The position numbers and the translations under genes are program-made. Under the pieces are notes generated by a model. It saw nothing but the letters and a program-made list of their open reading frames with translations, did not search any database and was not told the origin of the DNA. A DNA stretch of 26,881 nucleotides from a virus, in the IMG/VR virus record IMGVR_UViG_3300011113_000691, positions 1 through 26,881 of that record. One strand, 5' to 3'. Shown here one piece after another: positions 5,922 to 13,782 of the stretch; within the stretch, counting starts at the first letter, position 1; every line of letters starts with the position of its first letter.

Positions 5922-6111
5922 TATTGAGTTTCGTTTGAGAGAGTTGGCTACCAAATGGAAACACGCTAACATGGATGTACACGATGTGTGCAGGGACGCG
6001 GCAGAAGAAGTTAGAATTCTTCGTCTAAAACTTTCTCATATCGAACAACTTTCTGCACCAAAATTTTATCCTTATACTGATCTTGGATGGGGCAAAGGAA
6101 AAGATGAGTGA
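5908..6111 (+). CDS. Small coiled-coil phage protein
   Basis: 67 aa from GTG 5908, which has AAGGA at 5895-5899, 8 bases upstream. ATG 5881 in the same frame would add nine residues but has no Shine-Dalgarno sequence. The layout IEFRLRELATKW-x8-DVCRDAAEEVRILRLKLSHIE is that of the widespread small phage proteins with a C-terminal coiled coil, like the 4237 gene. Function unknown. Its end overlaps the methyltransferase start by 8 bases. Confidence 0.7.
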   Translation: METNDIEFRLRELATKWKHANMDVHDVCRDAAEEVRILRLKLSHIEQLSAPKFYPYTDLGWGKGKDE

Positions 6112-6670
6112 TACAGTTGATCGGCGTAATTTGATTGATCACTATAAGTATTGGAACGACGATGCTATACGAGCAGACCTTGATGACAAGCGTCTTAATT
6201 ATTCAGTTGTTTGTTGCAATATTGGGAATGACTTTAATATTGCTACCGTCATTCGCAATGCTAATGCGTTTCTTGCGAAAGAAGTTGTAATTTACGGAAG
6301 CAAAAAGTATGACAGACGTGGGACGGTAGGTACACACCATTACACAAACTTTCGCCATGTAAAAACTATTGACGACTTGGGAGATTATATTTTTCTAAAG
6401 CGTTCAGCATATTGTGGACACGTTAAAGTTATTGGTATTGATAATGTACCGGACGCGATGGACGTAAACACATATAACTTTGATATTGGTATACATTACA
6501 TTATGGTATTTGGACAGGAACAAATAGGCATTCCGGCAGATGTGCTAAGTATCTGTGATGATGTTGTTTATATTCCACAGTACGGATCTGTACGCAGTAT
6601 TAATGTTGGATGTGCCAGTTCTATTATAATGAACAATTATTGTTCAAAGATTTACTCCTTCGTAGTGTAA
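6104..6670 (+). CDS. SpoU/TrmH-family RNA 2'-O-methyltransferase
   Basis: 188 aa, near the usual size of the SPOUT catalytic domain. All three SpoU motifs are present: motif 1 at 39-53 (N-I-G-N-D-F-N-I-A-T-V-I-R51-N-A), motif 2 at 134-144 (MVFGQEQIGIP, with E139) and motif 3 at 157-172 (IPQYGSVRSINVGCAS, with N167), which form the knotted SAM site. The enzyme should methylate a ribose 2'-OH in tRNA or rRNA. ATG 6104 follows AAAGGA and overlaps the previous stop. The last 15 bases, including the stop, lie inside tRNA-Gln. Position within a tRNA cluster suggests a tRNA substrate (inference); the N-terminal 30 residues lack a known RNA-binding domain. Confidence 0.88.
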   Translation: MSDTVDRRNLIDHYKYWNDDAIRADLDDKRLNYSVVCCNIGNDFNIATVIRNANAFLAKEVVIYGSKKYDRRGTVGTHHYTNFRHVKTIDDLGDYIFLKRSAYCGHVKVIGIDNVPDAMDVNTYNFDIGIHYIMVFGQEQIGIPADVLSICDDVVYIPQYGSVRSINVGCASSIIMNNYCSKIYSFVV

Positions 6671-6726
6671 CGGTAGCACCAGAGACTTTGGATCTCTTTG
6701 TCTAGGTTCGAATCCTAGCGAAGGAA
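6656..6726 (+). tRNA. tRNA-Gln (TTG)
   Basis: The acceptor TCCTTCG pairs with CGAAGGA, D-arm GTGT-AACGGTA-GCAC, anticodon loop CTTTGGA gives TTG, T-arm CTAGG-TTCGAAT-CCTAG, discriminator A. The first 15 bases are also the last five codons of the SpoU gene, including its TAA stop within the D-stem. Confidence 0.93.
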
Positions 6727-6739
6727 TTGGAAAATTATT

Positions 6740-7000
6740 ATGAAAAAAATTAAACCTGTTGGCAAATGGATTCTCGCAAACTCTTTAATCGGTGGTCAAA
6801 AGACTACCGAGGCTGGAATCATTTACCAAGAAAAATCTAAGTCTAAAATTATTCCCGCAAAGGTTGTTGCAATCGGAAATAAACTTACTGAAGATATTAA
6901 AGTTGGTGATGTGATTTGGTGGGATGTAAGTAAGATCAAGGACGGATTTGATAGTAGTCACGTTGTCCACCAAGACTGGGTAGAGATGGTTGAGCGTTAA
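6740..7000 (+). CDS. GroES-like co-chaperonin
   Basis: 86 aa, close to the bacterial GroES size of about 97. MKKIKPVGKWILAN matches the first strand of GroES (KPLxDRVLV), TTEAGIIYQE the start of the mobile-loop region (TAGGIIxP), IPAKVVAIGNKL the next strand (GxVVAVGxG), and DIKVGDVIWWD the VKVGDxVL strand. T4 and many relatives encode such a protein (gp31) to adapt host GroEL for capsid-protein folding; the same is inferred here. It follows tRNA-Gln. Its stop overlaps the stop of the convergent hydrolase gene (bases 6997-7000). Confidence 0.82.
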   Translation: MKKIKPVGKWILANSLIGGQKTTEAGIIYQEKSKSKIIPAKVVAIGNKLTEDIKVGDVIWWDVSKIKDGFDSSHVVHQDWVEMVER

Positions 7001-9159
7001 AAAGTGTAAATTCCATTTAATATAATTTTACCATTGGGAATTGTTGAACCAGCTAAAGAGTTAAAATGTAATTTTAATCCTGTAATATTACTCAACGTTA
7101 AACCAGAAACTTTATTTTTAAAATCTGAAGCTAAAAATAATATTGTTCCGGGAATACAGTTCATTGACGAAAGTGAATTAGCATTACCCGTAAACCCATT
7201 TCTATTTTCTACCAATCCAGGCTGATCCATTATTCCAAAATTATTTTGCCGACTGTTTATTGTAGCTGATGTGGCACCACTATTACAAATTAGTTCTAAA
7301 TTAAAATTACAATATAAGTTTGAACTAAAAGTTGGTTTTATTGGATATGAAATCGGCCCAGTATTACTGGTTGAATGAATAATTCCAGCCATTACACCAA
7401 TATAAGAATTACCAGATAAATTCAAAGGTGATGCAGATAAATCATATGTTATATTTTTATTTGTCCCATCATAAACAAATATATATCCAGAATTGCCAGT
7501 ATATCCTGTTGTCATAACTGAAAACGATTCATTAGGATATATTGTAGACAATTGATTTTGCCAAGAGTTTAAAAAGCCTCCTGACAAACCTCGCACTGTG
7601 GTAGCACCAGAAATATTTGTTGTAAATTTATTTGTATTTGAATATCTTTCTATAAATTCTATTTCATTCTCCCCAATTTTAAAAAACAATTGTCCAGATG
7701 CCATTTTTTGTTTTTTATATTCGCTTTCATAATCAAAATTATTTGTATAATAATATTTTTTTATCTTATTTTTAAAACAAATTGAATAATATTGTAATAA
7801 TCTTTCTGCAATTAAATATAATGTGATAGAATCATTATTAAAAGATTTAATGGGATTTGATATAAATGAAGGAGATTCATTTGCTGGCAACTGGAGTACA
7901 CCATTTGGTAAAATTGGAATTGTTGGAAATGTGGGACCAGAAGAAACAGGAGAAAATGGAAATGCCAAATCTTCGTGAGAAAAATATTTTGCCAAGTATC
8001 CTGCCACAAACGTATTACTATTTGCCATTAATTGAAGACTATCATATGTCTCAAGGTCTCTACCATTTACAAAAAAGGTTGGGTAACTATTTGCAGCATT
8101 TCCTATATTAGATCCTTCTAAGCTAGAAATAGCAACAATATCTTGTAAAGAAATATCGGGTAAAGAAGGAATTGAATTATTATTAGTTAATTGATCAACA
8201 AAAGCAGCGATTGAAGCAGCCCCAACACTATGCCCTATTAAAAATATTTTATCAAAATCAATTTTATTGTTAAAAATTCCATTTTCAAATTTATTAGAAT
8301 ATAATTGAAGATGCCTAATAATCATTGCTGGTCTTGATCCAGAAGATGGTGCCGACACATTATCACCAGCTTCTTTACACACACAAATTACCACATAACC
8401 ATAAGATGCAAAAATATTTGCATAGGTATCATAATTCATAAAATTATGATTTTGACCGTGCAGTATTAAAAGTAACGGGCAAGCAGCTAAAGATTCCAAT
8501 TCAGAGGGATAAAAAAATCTTTGAGTTTCATTAGAAAAAAGTCCAGCATTATTTGTGTAAACTTCTAACATTTCATTAAATGAAAAATTTTGTGGACTAA
8601 AAATGTCAATATTTTTCATTGCTACCGAATATGGTCCATTTTGAAATGTATCAAACATCAATTTAAAATCATTTACTATATCTCCATTTTGTAAAGACTG
8701 AGTTAAAATAGGAGAAGAAGTATTTGTTATTCGAAAAATAATTTTATATTCTTTGCATAATTGATAACACTCTTCTTGTGTAGAAATATCACACAAATCA
8801 TCGTGTGTAAGTGTAAATGTTTTGTCAACACCAGATAAACTTTGTCTAAGAATTCCGTCAGATAAATTTGCACTGGATAAAGAATAGGTTTTAATTGATG
8901 CATTTACAAAATTATCATTTCCATCAATTGAGCTACATAAAAAAACTATTAAAGATTTTGTATTAGTATTAATACTTTGTGATGTTACTGTCGGAAGACT
9001 AGCATTTGAAAAAAGTTCATTTAAATAATTTAAATTTATTGCAAAATAAATTGGAGCAGTACATTTAATAGTATCACTAAATGCAAAATCTAATTCATAA
9101 TCTGAAAATACTTTATTTTTTAATACAGAGGTAACAAGTGGATTTATTGTAATTGCCAT
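6997..9159 (-). CDS. Large virion-type protein with alpha/beta-hydrolase domain
   Basis: 720 aa. Residues about 1-220 are beta- and Ser/Asn-rich without a known domain. Residues about 225-400 form an alpha/beta-hydrolase: LLLILHG at 229-235 supplies the oxyanion region, GHSVG at 309-313 the nucleophile elbow with Ser311, FFVNGRD the acid Asp368, and FSHEDLAF the base His395. Residues from about 490 to the end look like beta-rich fibre or adhesin sequence (many S/T/N/G). The enzyme is probably an esterase, lipase or deacetylase acting on host surface polymers. The start overlaps the upstream stop (TAATG), so it is coupled to the 724-aa gene. Virion location is inferred from the late operon. 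Confidence 0.75.
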   Translation of the reverse strand: MAITINPLVTSVLKNKVFSDYELDFAFSDTIKCTAPIYFAINLNYLNELFSNASLPTVTSQSINTNTKSLIVFLCSSIDGNDNFVNASIKTYSLSSANLSDGILRQSLSGVDKTFTLTHDDLCDISTQEECYQLCKEYKIIFRITNTSSPILTQSLQNGDIVNDFKLMFDTFQNGPYSVAMKNIDIFSPQNFSFNEMLEVYTNNAGLFSNETQRFFYPSELESLAACPLLLILHGQNHNFMNYDTYANIFASYGYVVICVCKEAGDNVSAPSSGSRPAMIIRHLQLYSNKFENGIFNNKIDFDKIFLIGHSVGAASIAAFVDQLTNNNSIPSLPDISLQDIVAISSLEGSNIGNAANSYPTFFVNGRDLETYDSLQLMANSNTFVAGYLAKYFSHEDLAFPFSPVSSGPTFPTIPILPNGVLQLPANESPSFISNPIKSFNNDSITLYLIAERLLQYYSICFKNKIKKYYYTNNFDYESEYKKQKMASGQLFFKIGENEIEFIERYSNTNKFTTNISGATTVRGLSGGFLNSWQNQLSTIYPNESFSVMTTGYTGNSGYIFVYDGTNKNITYDLSASPLNLSGNSYIGVMAGIIHSTSNTGPISYPIKPTFSSNLYCNFNLELICNSGATSATINSRQNNFGIMDQPGLVENRNGFTGNANSLSSMNCIPGTILFLASDFKNKVSGLTLSNITGLKLHFNSLAGSTIPNGKIILNGIYTF

Positions 9160-11333
9160 TATAATTCACCTATCAAAATTAAATTTTTACTTGATGTGTC
9201 GTATTTGTATATTTTATTGTTTTTTGAAAAAAACTCACCCGTATTATTATAAGTAAAATTATAATCTTTCAACGATTCAGAAAAAGATTTTTCAAAAATT
9301 AAAGGTTTATATGATAAATTATTATTTATTGAAAATAACAATGTTTGATTATTAAAATTAATAAAGACAAAATTATTTGAAACAAAAATACTTGTTATAG
9401 TGTCATCTAAAATATTTGTAGATATTGGGTATGCAAATTCTGAATTTGGACAATTACTTGGATTCTGTAAATAGGGTTTTGTTGCCACAACACCGATTCT
9501 AATTTTATAATTATTTGACATGGTGCTATTATTAAAAAACGTAGATTCTAATAGAGAAGATTTATCGGAAGAATACATAATTTTTATTAATCCAGAATCA
9601 TTTATATTTGGTGTTGGTGTAGCTAATGAATTTGCGGTGCTTTTATTCCAATCTTGATACTGAAAAGAATCTATATTATTTTCAGCCATATTATAAGTTC
9701 TATACACTCTTATATTTTTTATATTTTCTCCAGTAACTCCTGTCAATATTTGAGAAACATGATATGTATGCGTATCGTTTATGCCAATTTTTGTATTTAA
9801 AACTTCTTCATTTATAAATGGTTTTATGTTATAAAGATTTGGCGATGATGAAGGAACTTCATTATTTTGATTGAATAGGATTAATGAGCCCCTAATAAAA
9901 CTTTTTTCAGCAAAAGAACCAACTATATTTTCATTAAAAAATGTTAATCCAGATGGATTGTATAATCTGATATCACTTATATTTTTACCAAAAATTATAG
10001 GTAAAGTGGGATTTAATCTTAAATAACTTTTATCTTCATAATATTGATTATTTACTTTGTTTATTATAGTAAATTGCTTTACACCAGGTAGAGTTGTTAA
10101 TTCAAAATTTTCAATTAAATAATCATCTGTGGGTGGTAGATGAAAATCATAAAAGGGAAAATCAAGGTTATCATAAACAACTTGTTTTTGAAAATTATTA
10201 GTAACTGCATTTGCAAATGTCCACCCAGGAGCATTTGCTGGCAAATATCTTGGTGAATAAGCATTTATAAAAGATGATTTATAGTTTATCTGATCTTCTC
10301 TTAATGCCAATGTGCTACTTGCAAAAGAATAATTTTTACATTTTAAATCATCAAATCTAAAAACACCACAATCAACAATAGTACTAGATTCTCTCTCTAA
10401 ACTAGATAACGTTGGGTTATTATAACTAGTAAATTGTCTCAAAAATGATTGACCATCAACACCAGATTTTTTAAATACCATCTGTGCGTGAGTTGTATGT
10501 ATTTTTTTAAACTTTTGAGCGTTTACAGATTGATAATTTCTTTTATAATAACACACTAAAGAACTGGCTCCGTATGATACAGCTCTAGTATCATATATAC
10601 TGGGATCTCTTGTAAGATTATTTGTACTAATTGCTAAACCTAAAAAGTCTTTATCAGCTGCAATAAGAGATCCAAAATTTGGGATGTCTTCTGTTATTGT
10701 TTGTAATATATGATTTGTATTAGCATTTACAAAATAGACAGATTTGTTACTTGGGAGAGAAAATATTATATAATTTCCATCATTTGAAATCAAACATTTT
10801 TGATTGTCTGTGCCAGAAAAACCAATTGGTATGGAAACAGATTTTTCTAGTGTAAATTCTATAGTGGGAGAATAAGAAGCCGAGTATAATTTTAATAAAT
10901 TATCTTCAAGCAAACCAACATAAGAACCATCATCAGAAAAAAACGAAACAATAGTTTGTTTTGAATAATCACCATCGCTATAAAAATCTAAATTATTAAA
11001 AAATATTAAGTCTTCTAAAGAATTTGCTATTTTTCCAAAAGAATTCATCCATTCATTTGTTATTGAATTAAAATAAAATATGCCGTGTGGTGTATTTACT
11101 AACTTCCAATTTTTATTAGAAGAATCAATTTTATTTTCAAATAAAGGTTTTTTAATTCCTTTTTCAAACAAAGCACCCACTTTATTTGAAACTGATTCAT
11201 TTAATTTTGAATGATCTTGATTTTTTAATTCATTATAATTTTTAACTATATCTTTTTTTCCAGGTAAATATCTACGAATTGCCGGATCGGTATAACCAAA
11301 CTGATTTAAAAAGTCATCATTGGGGTGTGGCAT
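9159..11333 (-). CDS. Large virion-type protein, unknown fold (propeller-like stretches)
   Basis: 724 aa from ATG 11333. This internal ATG is preferred over ATG 11351 because a CATAAATA late promoter lies exactly 5 bases upstream of it and overlaps the longer start. Several segments read like beta-propeller blades (TIVSFFSDDGSYVGLLEDNLLKLY, QKCLISNDGNYIIFSLPSNKSVYFVNANT); other parts are Asn/Ser/Tyr-rich. No signal peptide or enzyme motif. With the hydrolase protein it forms a two-gene operon, ending in a TAATG overlap, so a tail-fibre or host-recognition assembly is the best guess. Very A+T-rich. Confidence 0.7.
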   Translation of the reverse strand: MPHPNDDFLNQFGYTDPAIRRYLPGKKDIVKNYNELKNQDHSKLNESVSNKVGALFEKGIKKPLFENKIDSSNKNWKLVNTPHGIFYFNSITNEWMNSFGKIANSLEDLIFFNNLDFYSDGDYSKQTIVSFFSDDGSYVGLLEDNLLKLYSASYSPTIEFTLEKSVSIPIGFSGTDNQKCLISNDGNYIIFSLPSNKSVYFVNANTNHILQTITEDIPNFGSLIAADKDFLGLAISTNNLTRDPSIYDTRAVSYGASSLVCYYKRNYQSVNAQKFKKIHTTHAQMVFKKSGVDGQSFLRQFTSYNNPTLSSLERESSTIVDCGVFRFDDLKCKNYSFASSTLALREDQINYKSSFINAYSPRYLPANAPGWTFANAVTNNFQKQVVYDNLDFPFYDFHLPPTDDYLIENFELTTLPGVKQFTIINKVNNQYYEDKSYLRLNPTLPIIFGKNISDIRLYNPSGLTFFNENIVGSFAEKSFIRGSLILFNQNNEVPSSSPNLYNIKPFINEEVLNTKIGINDTHTYHVSQILTGVTGENIKNIRVYRTYNMAENNIDSFQYQDWNKSTANSLATPTPNINDSGLIKIMYSSDKSSLLESTFFNNSTMSNNYKIRIGVVATKPYLQNPSNCPNSEFAYPISTNILDDTITSIFVSNNFVFINFNNQTLLFSINNNLSYKPLIFEKSFSESLKDYNFTYNNTGEFFSKNNKIYKYDTSSKNLILIGEL

Positions 11334-11338
11334 GTAAG

Positions 11339-11346
11339 TATTTATG
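11339..11346 (-). promoter_or_regulatory. Late promoter CATAAATA
   Basis: CATAAATA on the minus strand, 5 bases before ATG 11333. It decides the start of the 724-aa protein. Confidence 0.8.
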
Positions 11347-11356
11347 GTCAAATAAA

Positions 11357-11383
11357 AAACTCCCCGAACAACACGGGGAGTTT
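11357..11383 (-). terminator. Rho-independent terminator
   Basis: A 10-bp stem (AAACTCCCCG 11357-11366 with CGGGGAGTTT 11374-11383) and a 7-base loop. On the minus strand it is followed by a run of T, so it ends the 13030-to-11405 operon just before the next late promoter. Confidence 0.88.
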
Positions 11384-11404
11384 AATATTTTATTATCTTT
11401 TTAA

Positions 11405-11833
11405 TTAGTCACCTGTAAAGCGAGGAGCTTCACCTGCTGCGCCATATCCTGCACTTTGTGGATTAATTTTTGCTTGCGCATTTCTCATTTTTTGAATTGA
11501 TGCTTTTCTAATTTTTGCCGCATTTGCAATATGTTCTGCTGGGAAGCCTGCTTGAATTAAATCATCAGTAACATTATCTCCTTTTTCCGAGGGATCACGT
11601 ATGAATAGTTGTAACATGTCATGTACATCTGAAGGCATCATTTTCTTTCCAGATTCCCCCGGCAAGGTATCAAAATATGCTTTTTTTGCATTATTGACAA
11701 AGCCAATAAATTGTTCCCAGTTTCCTTCTTCTTGTGTTTCCTCTTTAATAACTTTAGGAAAACCACCGTATTGGAATGGGCCTCCGCCAACGGCTCGGCC
11801 TTCGTTAATATATTGTTTCTTTTCGTGTTTCAT
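11405..11833 (-). CDS. Virion-type protein with short capsid-targeting leader
   Basis: 142 aa. The N-terminus MKHEKKQYINE|GRAVGGG contains an INE site followed by Gly, which fits the T4-type prohead-protease rule. Residues about 38-110 are helical (WEQFIGFVNNAKKAYFD, DVHDMLQLFIRDP, DDLIQAGFPAEHIANAAKIRK), and the end is Ala/Gln/Gly-rich. No family recognised. It has its own late promoter (ACTAAATA, 5 bases upstream) and is followed by a terminator. Confidence 0.72.
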   Translation of the reverse strand: MKHEKKQYINEGRAVGGGPFQYGGFPKVIKEETQEEGNWEQFIGFVNNAKKAYFDTLPGESGKKMMPSDVHDMLQLFIRDPSEKGDNVTDDLIQAGFPAEHIANAAKIRKASIQKMRNAQAKINPQSAGYGAAGEAPRFTGD

Positions 11834-11838
11834 AAAAT

Positions 11839-11846
11839 TATTTAGT
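11839..11846 (-). promoter_or_regulatory. Late promoter ACTAAATA
   Basis: Minus-strand ACTAAATA, 5 bases before ATG 11833; it overlaps the 3' end region of the nucleotidyltransferase gene only by adjacency. Weaker match to TATAAATA (6 of 8). Confidence 0.6.
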
Positions 11847-11849
11847 AAT

Positions 11850-12695
11850 TTACATACTTAATCTTTGATCTTGTGTAGAGCGTACATAATCTGTCATTTT
11901 ATCTAGGTAACCCAAATTTCTAAGTTCTTTAAAAACTACATTTTCAACACTAAGCTCACCAGATTTTTTTAATCCAGCACTTCTCATATTTTTAATTTTA
12001 GTTTTTAATTTTTCAAAAGATTCATCTGTGGCGTTAGAGGAAATTAAATCTTCAATTTTGTGAATATAATCGTTTACTTTCTTTTGAACATGCGTTGAAT
12101 CAACATCATGCTCAGCGTGTGTAGGTTTGGTAATCCATTCATTTTTTGTCAAACTGTAAGAACCCTGATCTGCCGGCACAGATTCTTTAATATCTTGAGC
12201 ATAAATTTCAACATCATGACCTAATATTGAAATATTGTGAGTTAAGGACCAGAGTTGTTTTTTATCTTTTAAATATTCATCAATTAGATCTGGGCAATCT
12301 GCAATTTTAGATTTGTCAACAAGTATATGCAAATCTATATCTGAGTGTGGAGTATAAGCATAACTAGCATTTCCACCAACAAAAATAAAATCCAATACAG
12401 ATTCAGATGGTAAGTTAACCCATTCTATCCAAGTTTTTCCTATGTCAATTAATTTTTTACGAATATCTTCCTTCAACTTATCATTTTCCCAAAGTTGAGG
12501 GTTTAACTCGTCATGATATTGAAATGTTAAATTATAATTTTCTTCAAGATGTTCTTTGAATGTTTTTCTTTTTTTCTTTGATAATTCAATGGCAGTTAGT
12601 TGTTTTTGAGCGGCCTCTTTTGAAGAATGTGTACCGAGAGTCTTCTTTCCAGAAGAGTCTTTTACGATCCACTTATCACCAGAGTTAACAATCAT
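11850..12695 (-). CDS. Nucleotidyltransferase (pol beta-like NTase fold)
   Basis: 281 aa. Residues about 8-40 (KWIVKDSSGKKTLGTHSSKEAAQKQLTAIE) form a small W-x-V-x4-G-x3-L-G-x-H domain that often precedes or accompanies phage head proteins. Residues 43-52 (RKTFKEHLEE) resemble an internal capsid-targeting leader with an LEE site. The catalytic core is FVGGNASYAYTPHSDIDLHILVD: GG at 107-108, S111, and the metal ligands D119 and D121 of the S-D-I-D-L motif, with E163 in HDVEIY as the likely third acid. Such NTases transfer nucleotides to proteins, RNA or small molecules; the substrate is not visible. Coupled to the upstream gene by TAATG. Confidence 0.82.
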   Translation of the reverse strand: MIVNSGDKWIVKDSSGKKTLGTHSSKEAAQKQLTAIELSKKKRKTFKEHLEENYNLTFQYHDELNPQLWENDKLKEDIRKKLIDIGKTWIEWVNLPSESVLDFIFVGGNASYAYTPHSDIDLHILVDKSKIADCPDLIDEYLKDKKQLWSLTHNISILGHDVEIYAQDIKESVPADQGSYSLTKNEWITKPTHAEHDVDSTHVQKKVNDYIHKIEDLISSNATDESFEKLKTKIKNMRSAGLKKSGELSVENVVFKELRNLGYLDKMTDYVRSTQDQRLSM

Positions 12696-13030
12696 TATTT
12701 CTTCTTTAGTTTACGAAGAGTTAAAGCCAGACGAGCACGCTTACCCATTTTGCCACCCTTTTTGGCAGCTTTTTCTAATTTAGCTTCAGGAATATCTTTC
12801 CCCTCTTTAACTTTAAGAGATTTACGAAGAGCGCCTGGTTTTTCAATTGCTTTTTGAATCCATTTCTTCTTTTTCTTTTCTTCTTCAGTTAAAACATGTT
12901 CAAGAAGTTCCTCACTAATTTCTAAATCTTCACAAAGAGAATCAATAATTTCATCAGCAGTGTCAAGTTCTTCTCTTAAATTTTCAATAGTTTGAACGAG
13001 TTGATTAATTTCATTAATTAGTGGATCCAT
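12695..13030 (-). CDS. Acidic-basic bipartite protein of the KPGALR family
   Basis: 111 aa. The N-terminal half (about 1-50) is an acidic predicted coiled coil; the C-terminal half is strongly basic and contains KKWIQKAIEKPGALRKSLKV, then KEGKDIPEAKLEKAAKKGGKMGKRARLALTLRKL. I recognise this C-terminal pattern (WIxxAIxKPGALR-x-LGVKxGxxIP-x-AAKKGGKxGxRARLAxTL) from many phages, sometimes as part of virion proteins; a DNA- or RNA-binding role is likely but unproven. ATG 13030 has AAAGGA 7-8 bases upstream and lies 27 bases from a CATAAATA late promoter, so this late gene does have a leader. First gene of a three-gene operon. Confidence 0.78.
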   Translation of the reverse strand: MDPLINEINQLVQTIENLREELDTADEIIDSLCEDLEISEELLEHVLTEEEKKKKKWIQKAIEKPGALRKSLKVKEGKDIPEAKLEKAAKKGGKMGKRARLALTLRKLKKK

Positions 13031-13046
13031 AATATTATCCTTTTAT

Positions 13047-13074
13047 TGGCTTTTAACTATTTATGTGGTAAGAT
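13047..13074 (+). promoter_or_regulatory. Early-type promoter variant TTGGCT-N16-TAAGAT
   Basis: TTGGCT 13047-13052, TAAGAT 13069-13074, ATG 13083 after 8 bases. The spacer length matches the other early promoters, but the hexamers are weaker. Confidence 0.45.
13058..13065 (-). promoter_or_regulatory. Late promoter CATAAATA
   Basis: Minus-strand CATAAATA located 27 bases upstream of ATG 13030, with a Shine-Dalgarno sequence in between. It overlaps the spacer of the divergent early promoter at 13047-13074. Confidence 0.65.
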
Positions 13075-13082
13075 ATCTAACA

Positions 13083-13283
13083 ATGAATAACAAAGAACTA
13101 GAAGAGCTAATTTACGAATACGGACATACCATGTATCGACTTGGCAGAATGGAAACTGATGATAAAGCATCCACCAAAGATTATAATAAAGTTCTTTCCC
13201 AAAAAGAAAAGATTGTCGAAAAATTAAAAGATTGTTTTAAACCTTCTTCAAAGGCAGCAAAAACTTTAGGAATAATATGTTGA
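13083..13283 (+). CDS. Small helical phage protein, unknown function
   Basis: 66 aa from ATG 13083, the start consistent with the promoter. The first part (MNNKELEELIYEYGHTMYRLGRMET) is an amphipathic helix; a second charged helix is SQKEKIVEKLKDCF. Its 3' end overlaps the convergent 64-aa gene by 18 bases. Proteins starting with such ELEELIxEYGxxMYRLG helices occur in T4-like phages without assigned role. Confidence 0.65.
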   Translation: MNNKELEELIYEYGHTMYRLGRMETDDKASTKDYNKVLSQKEKIVEKLKDCFKPSSKAAKTLGIIC

Positions 13284-13460
13284 GCCAAAGGTATTGGCAA
13301 TTATTTTATCTATTTGGTCAGGAGAATATTGTCTCAGTTTTTCCATCAATTCTTTTCTTAAAGCCCTTTTCCATTCATCTAGACCAATTTGAGATTTATC
13401 TTCGCCGGATTTAAAATTTTCCGGTTTTATTGCTTGTTGAACATTATAGACATTGCCCAT
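13266..13460 (-). CDS. Small helical late protein, unknown function
   Basis: 64 aa from ATG 13460, chosen because CATAAATA lies exactly 5 bases upstream; the frame runs on upstream but only opposite the 13471 gene. The sequence after residue 25 is helical and basic (GLDEWKRALRKELMEKLRQYSPDQIDKIIANTFGS). No family recognised. Its late promoter includes the start codon of the divergent 13471 gene on the other strand. Confidence 0.62.
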   Translation of the reverse strand: MGNVYNVQQAIKPENFKSGEDKSQIGLDEWKRALRKELMEKLRQYSPDQIDKIIANTFGSTYYS

Positions 13461-13465
13461 ACATA

Positions 13466-13473
13466 TATTTATG
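13466..13473 (-). promoter_or_regulatory. Late promoter CATAAATA, overlapping a divergent start codon
   Basis: Minus-strand CATAAATA, 5 bases before ATG 13460. On the plus strand the same bases read TATTTATG, whose ATG (13471) starts the divergent gene. Confidence 0.65.
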
Positions 13474-13773
13474 CCAAGAATAAGAAAAACATCCACACAA
13501 CCAAAAAGAAAAGTTAAAAAGATTATAAAAATTGAAAGACCAATATATCCAGAATATATTGAAAATTTTATAAAAGAAGTAGAAAACAAAACTTTATGTA
13601 CAGTAAAAGTTGACCAATATGCAGATAAAAATTCTTATCATGTTGGTGTTTTAACAAAAGAGGGGCGTAGATATCGTTGCATTTGGATGGTTAGCTTTGC
13701 TACAGAATCAGTTCATTTGGCTTTATTTTGGAACTCAGAATCATATAAAAATTACATAAAAAATAATACCTAA
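13471..13773 (+). CDS. Basic phage protein, unknown function
   Basis: 100 aa. The N-terminus is strongly basic (MPRIRKTSTQPKRKVKKIIKI), followed by PIYPEYIENFIKEVE, then a beta-rich C-terminal half with Trp and Phe (YHVGVLTKEGRRYRCIWMVSFATESVHLALFWNSE). The basic tail suggests nucleic-acid contact (inference). No recognised family and no clear promoter of its own; the ATG is 10 bases from the divergent gene. Confidence 0.6.
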   Translation: MPRIRKTSTQPKRKVKKIIKIERPIYPEYIENFIKEVENKTLCTVKVDQYADKNSYHVGVLTKEGRRYRCIWMVSFATESVHLALFWNSESYKNYIKNNT

Positions 13774-13776
13774 ATA
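13769..13776 (+). promoter_or_regulatory. Late promoter CCTAAATA
   Basis: CCTAAATA followed by 6 bases and ATG 13783. It partly contains the TAA stop of the preceding gene, so a coincidental match is possible. Confidence 0.5.
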
Positions 13777-13782
13777 TTATGT

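Noticed and set aside
7034-8111. Plus-strand ORFs inside the hydrolase gene
   Set aside because: They are short shadows of a clear 720-codon gene that has a recognisable catalytic domain on the minus strand.
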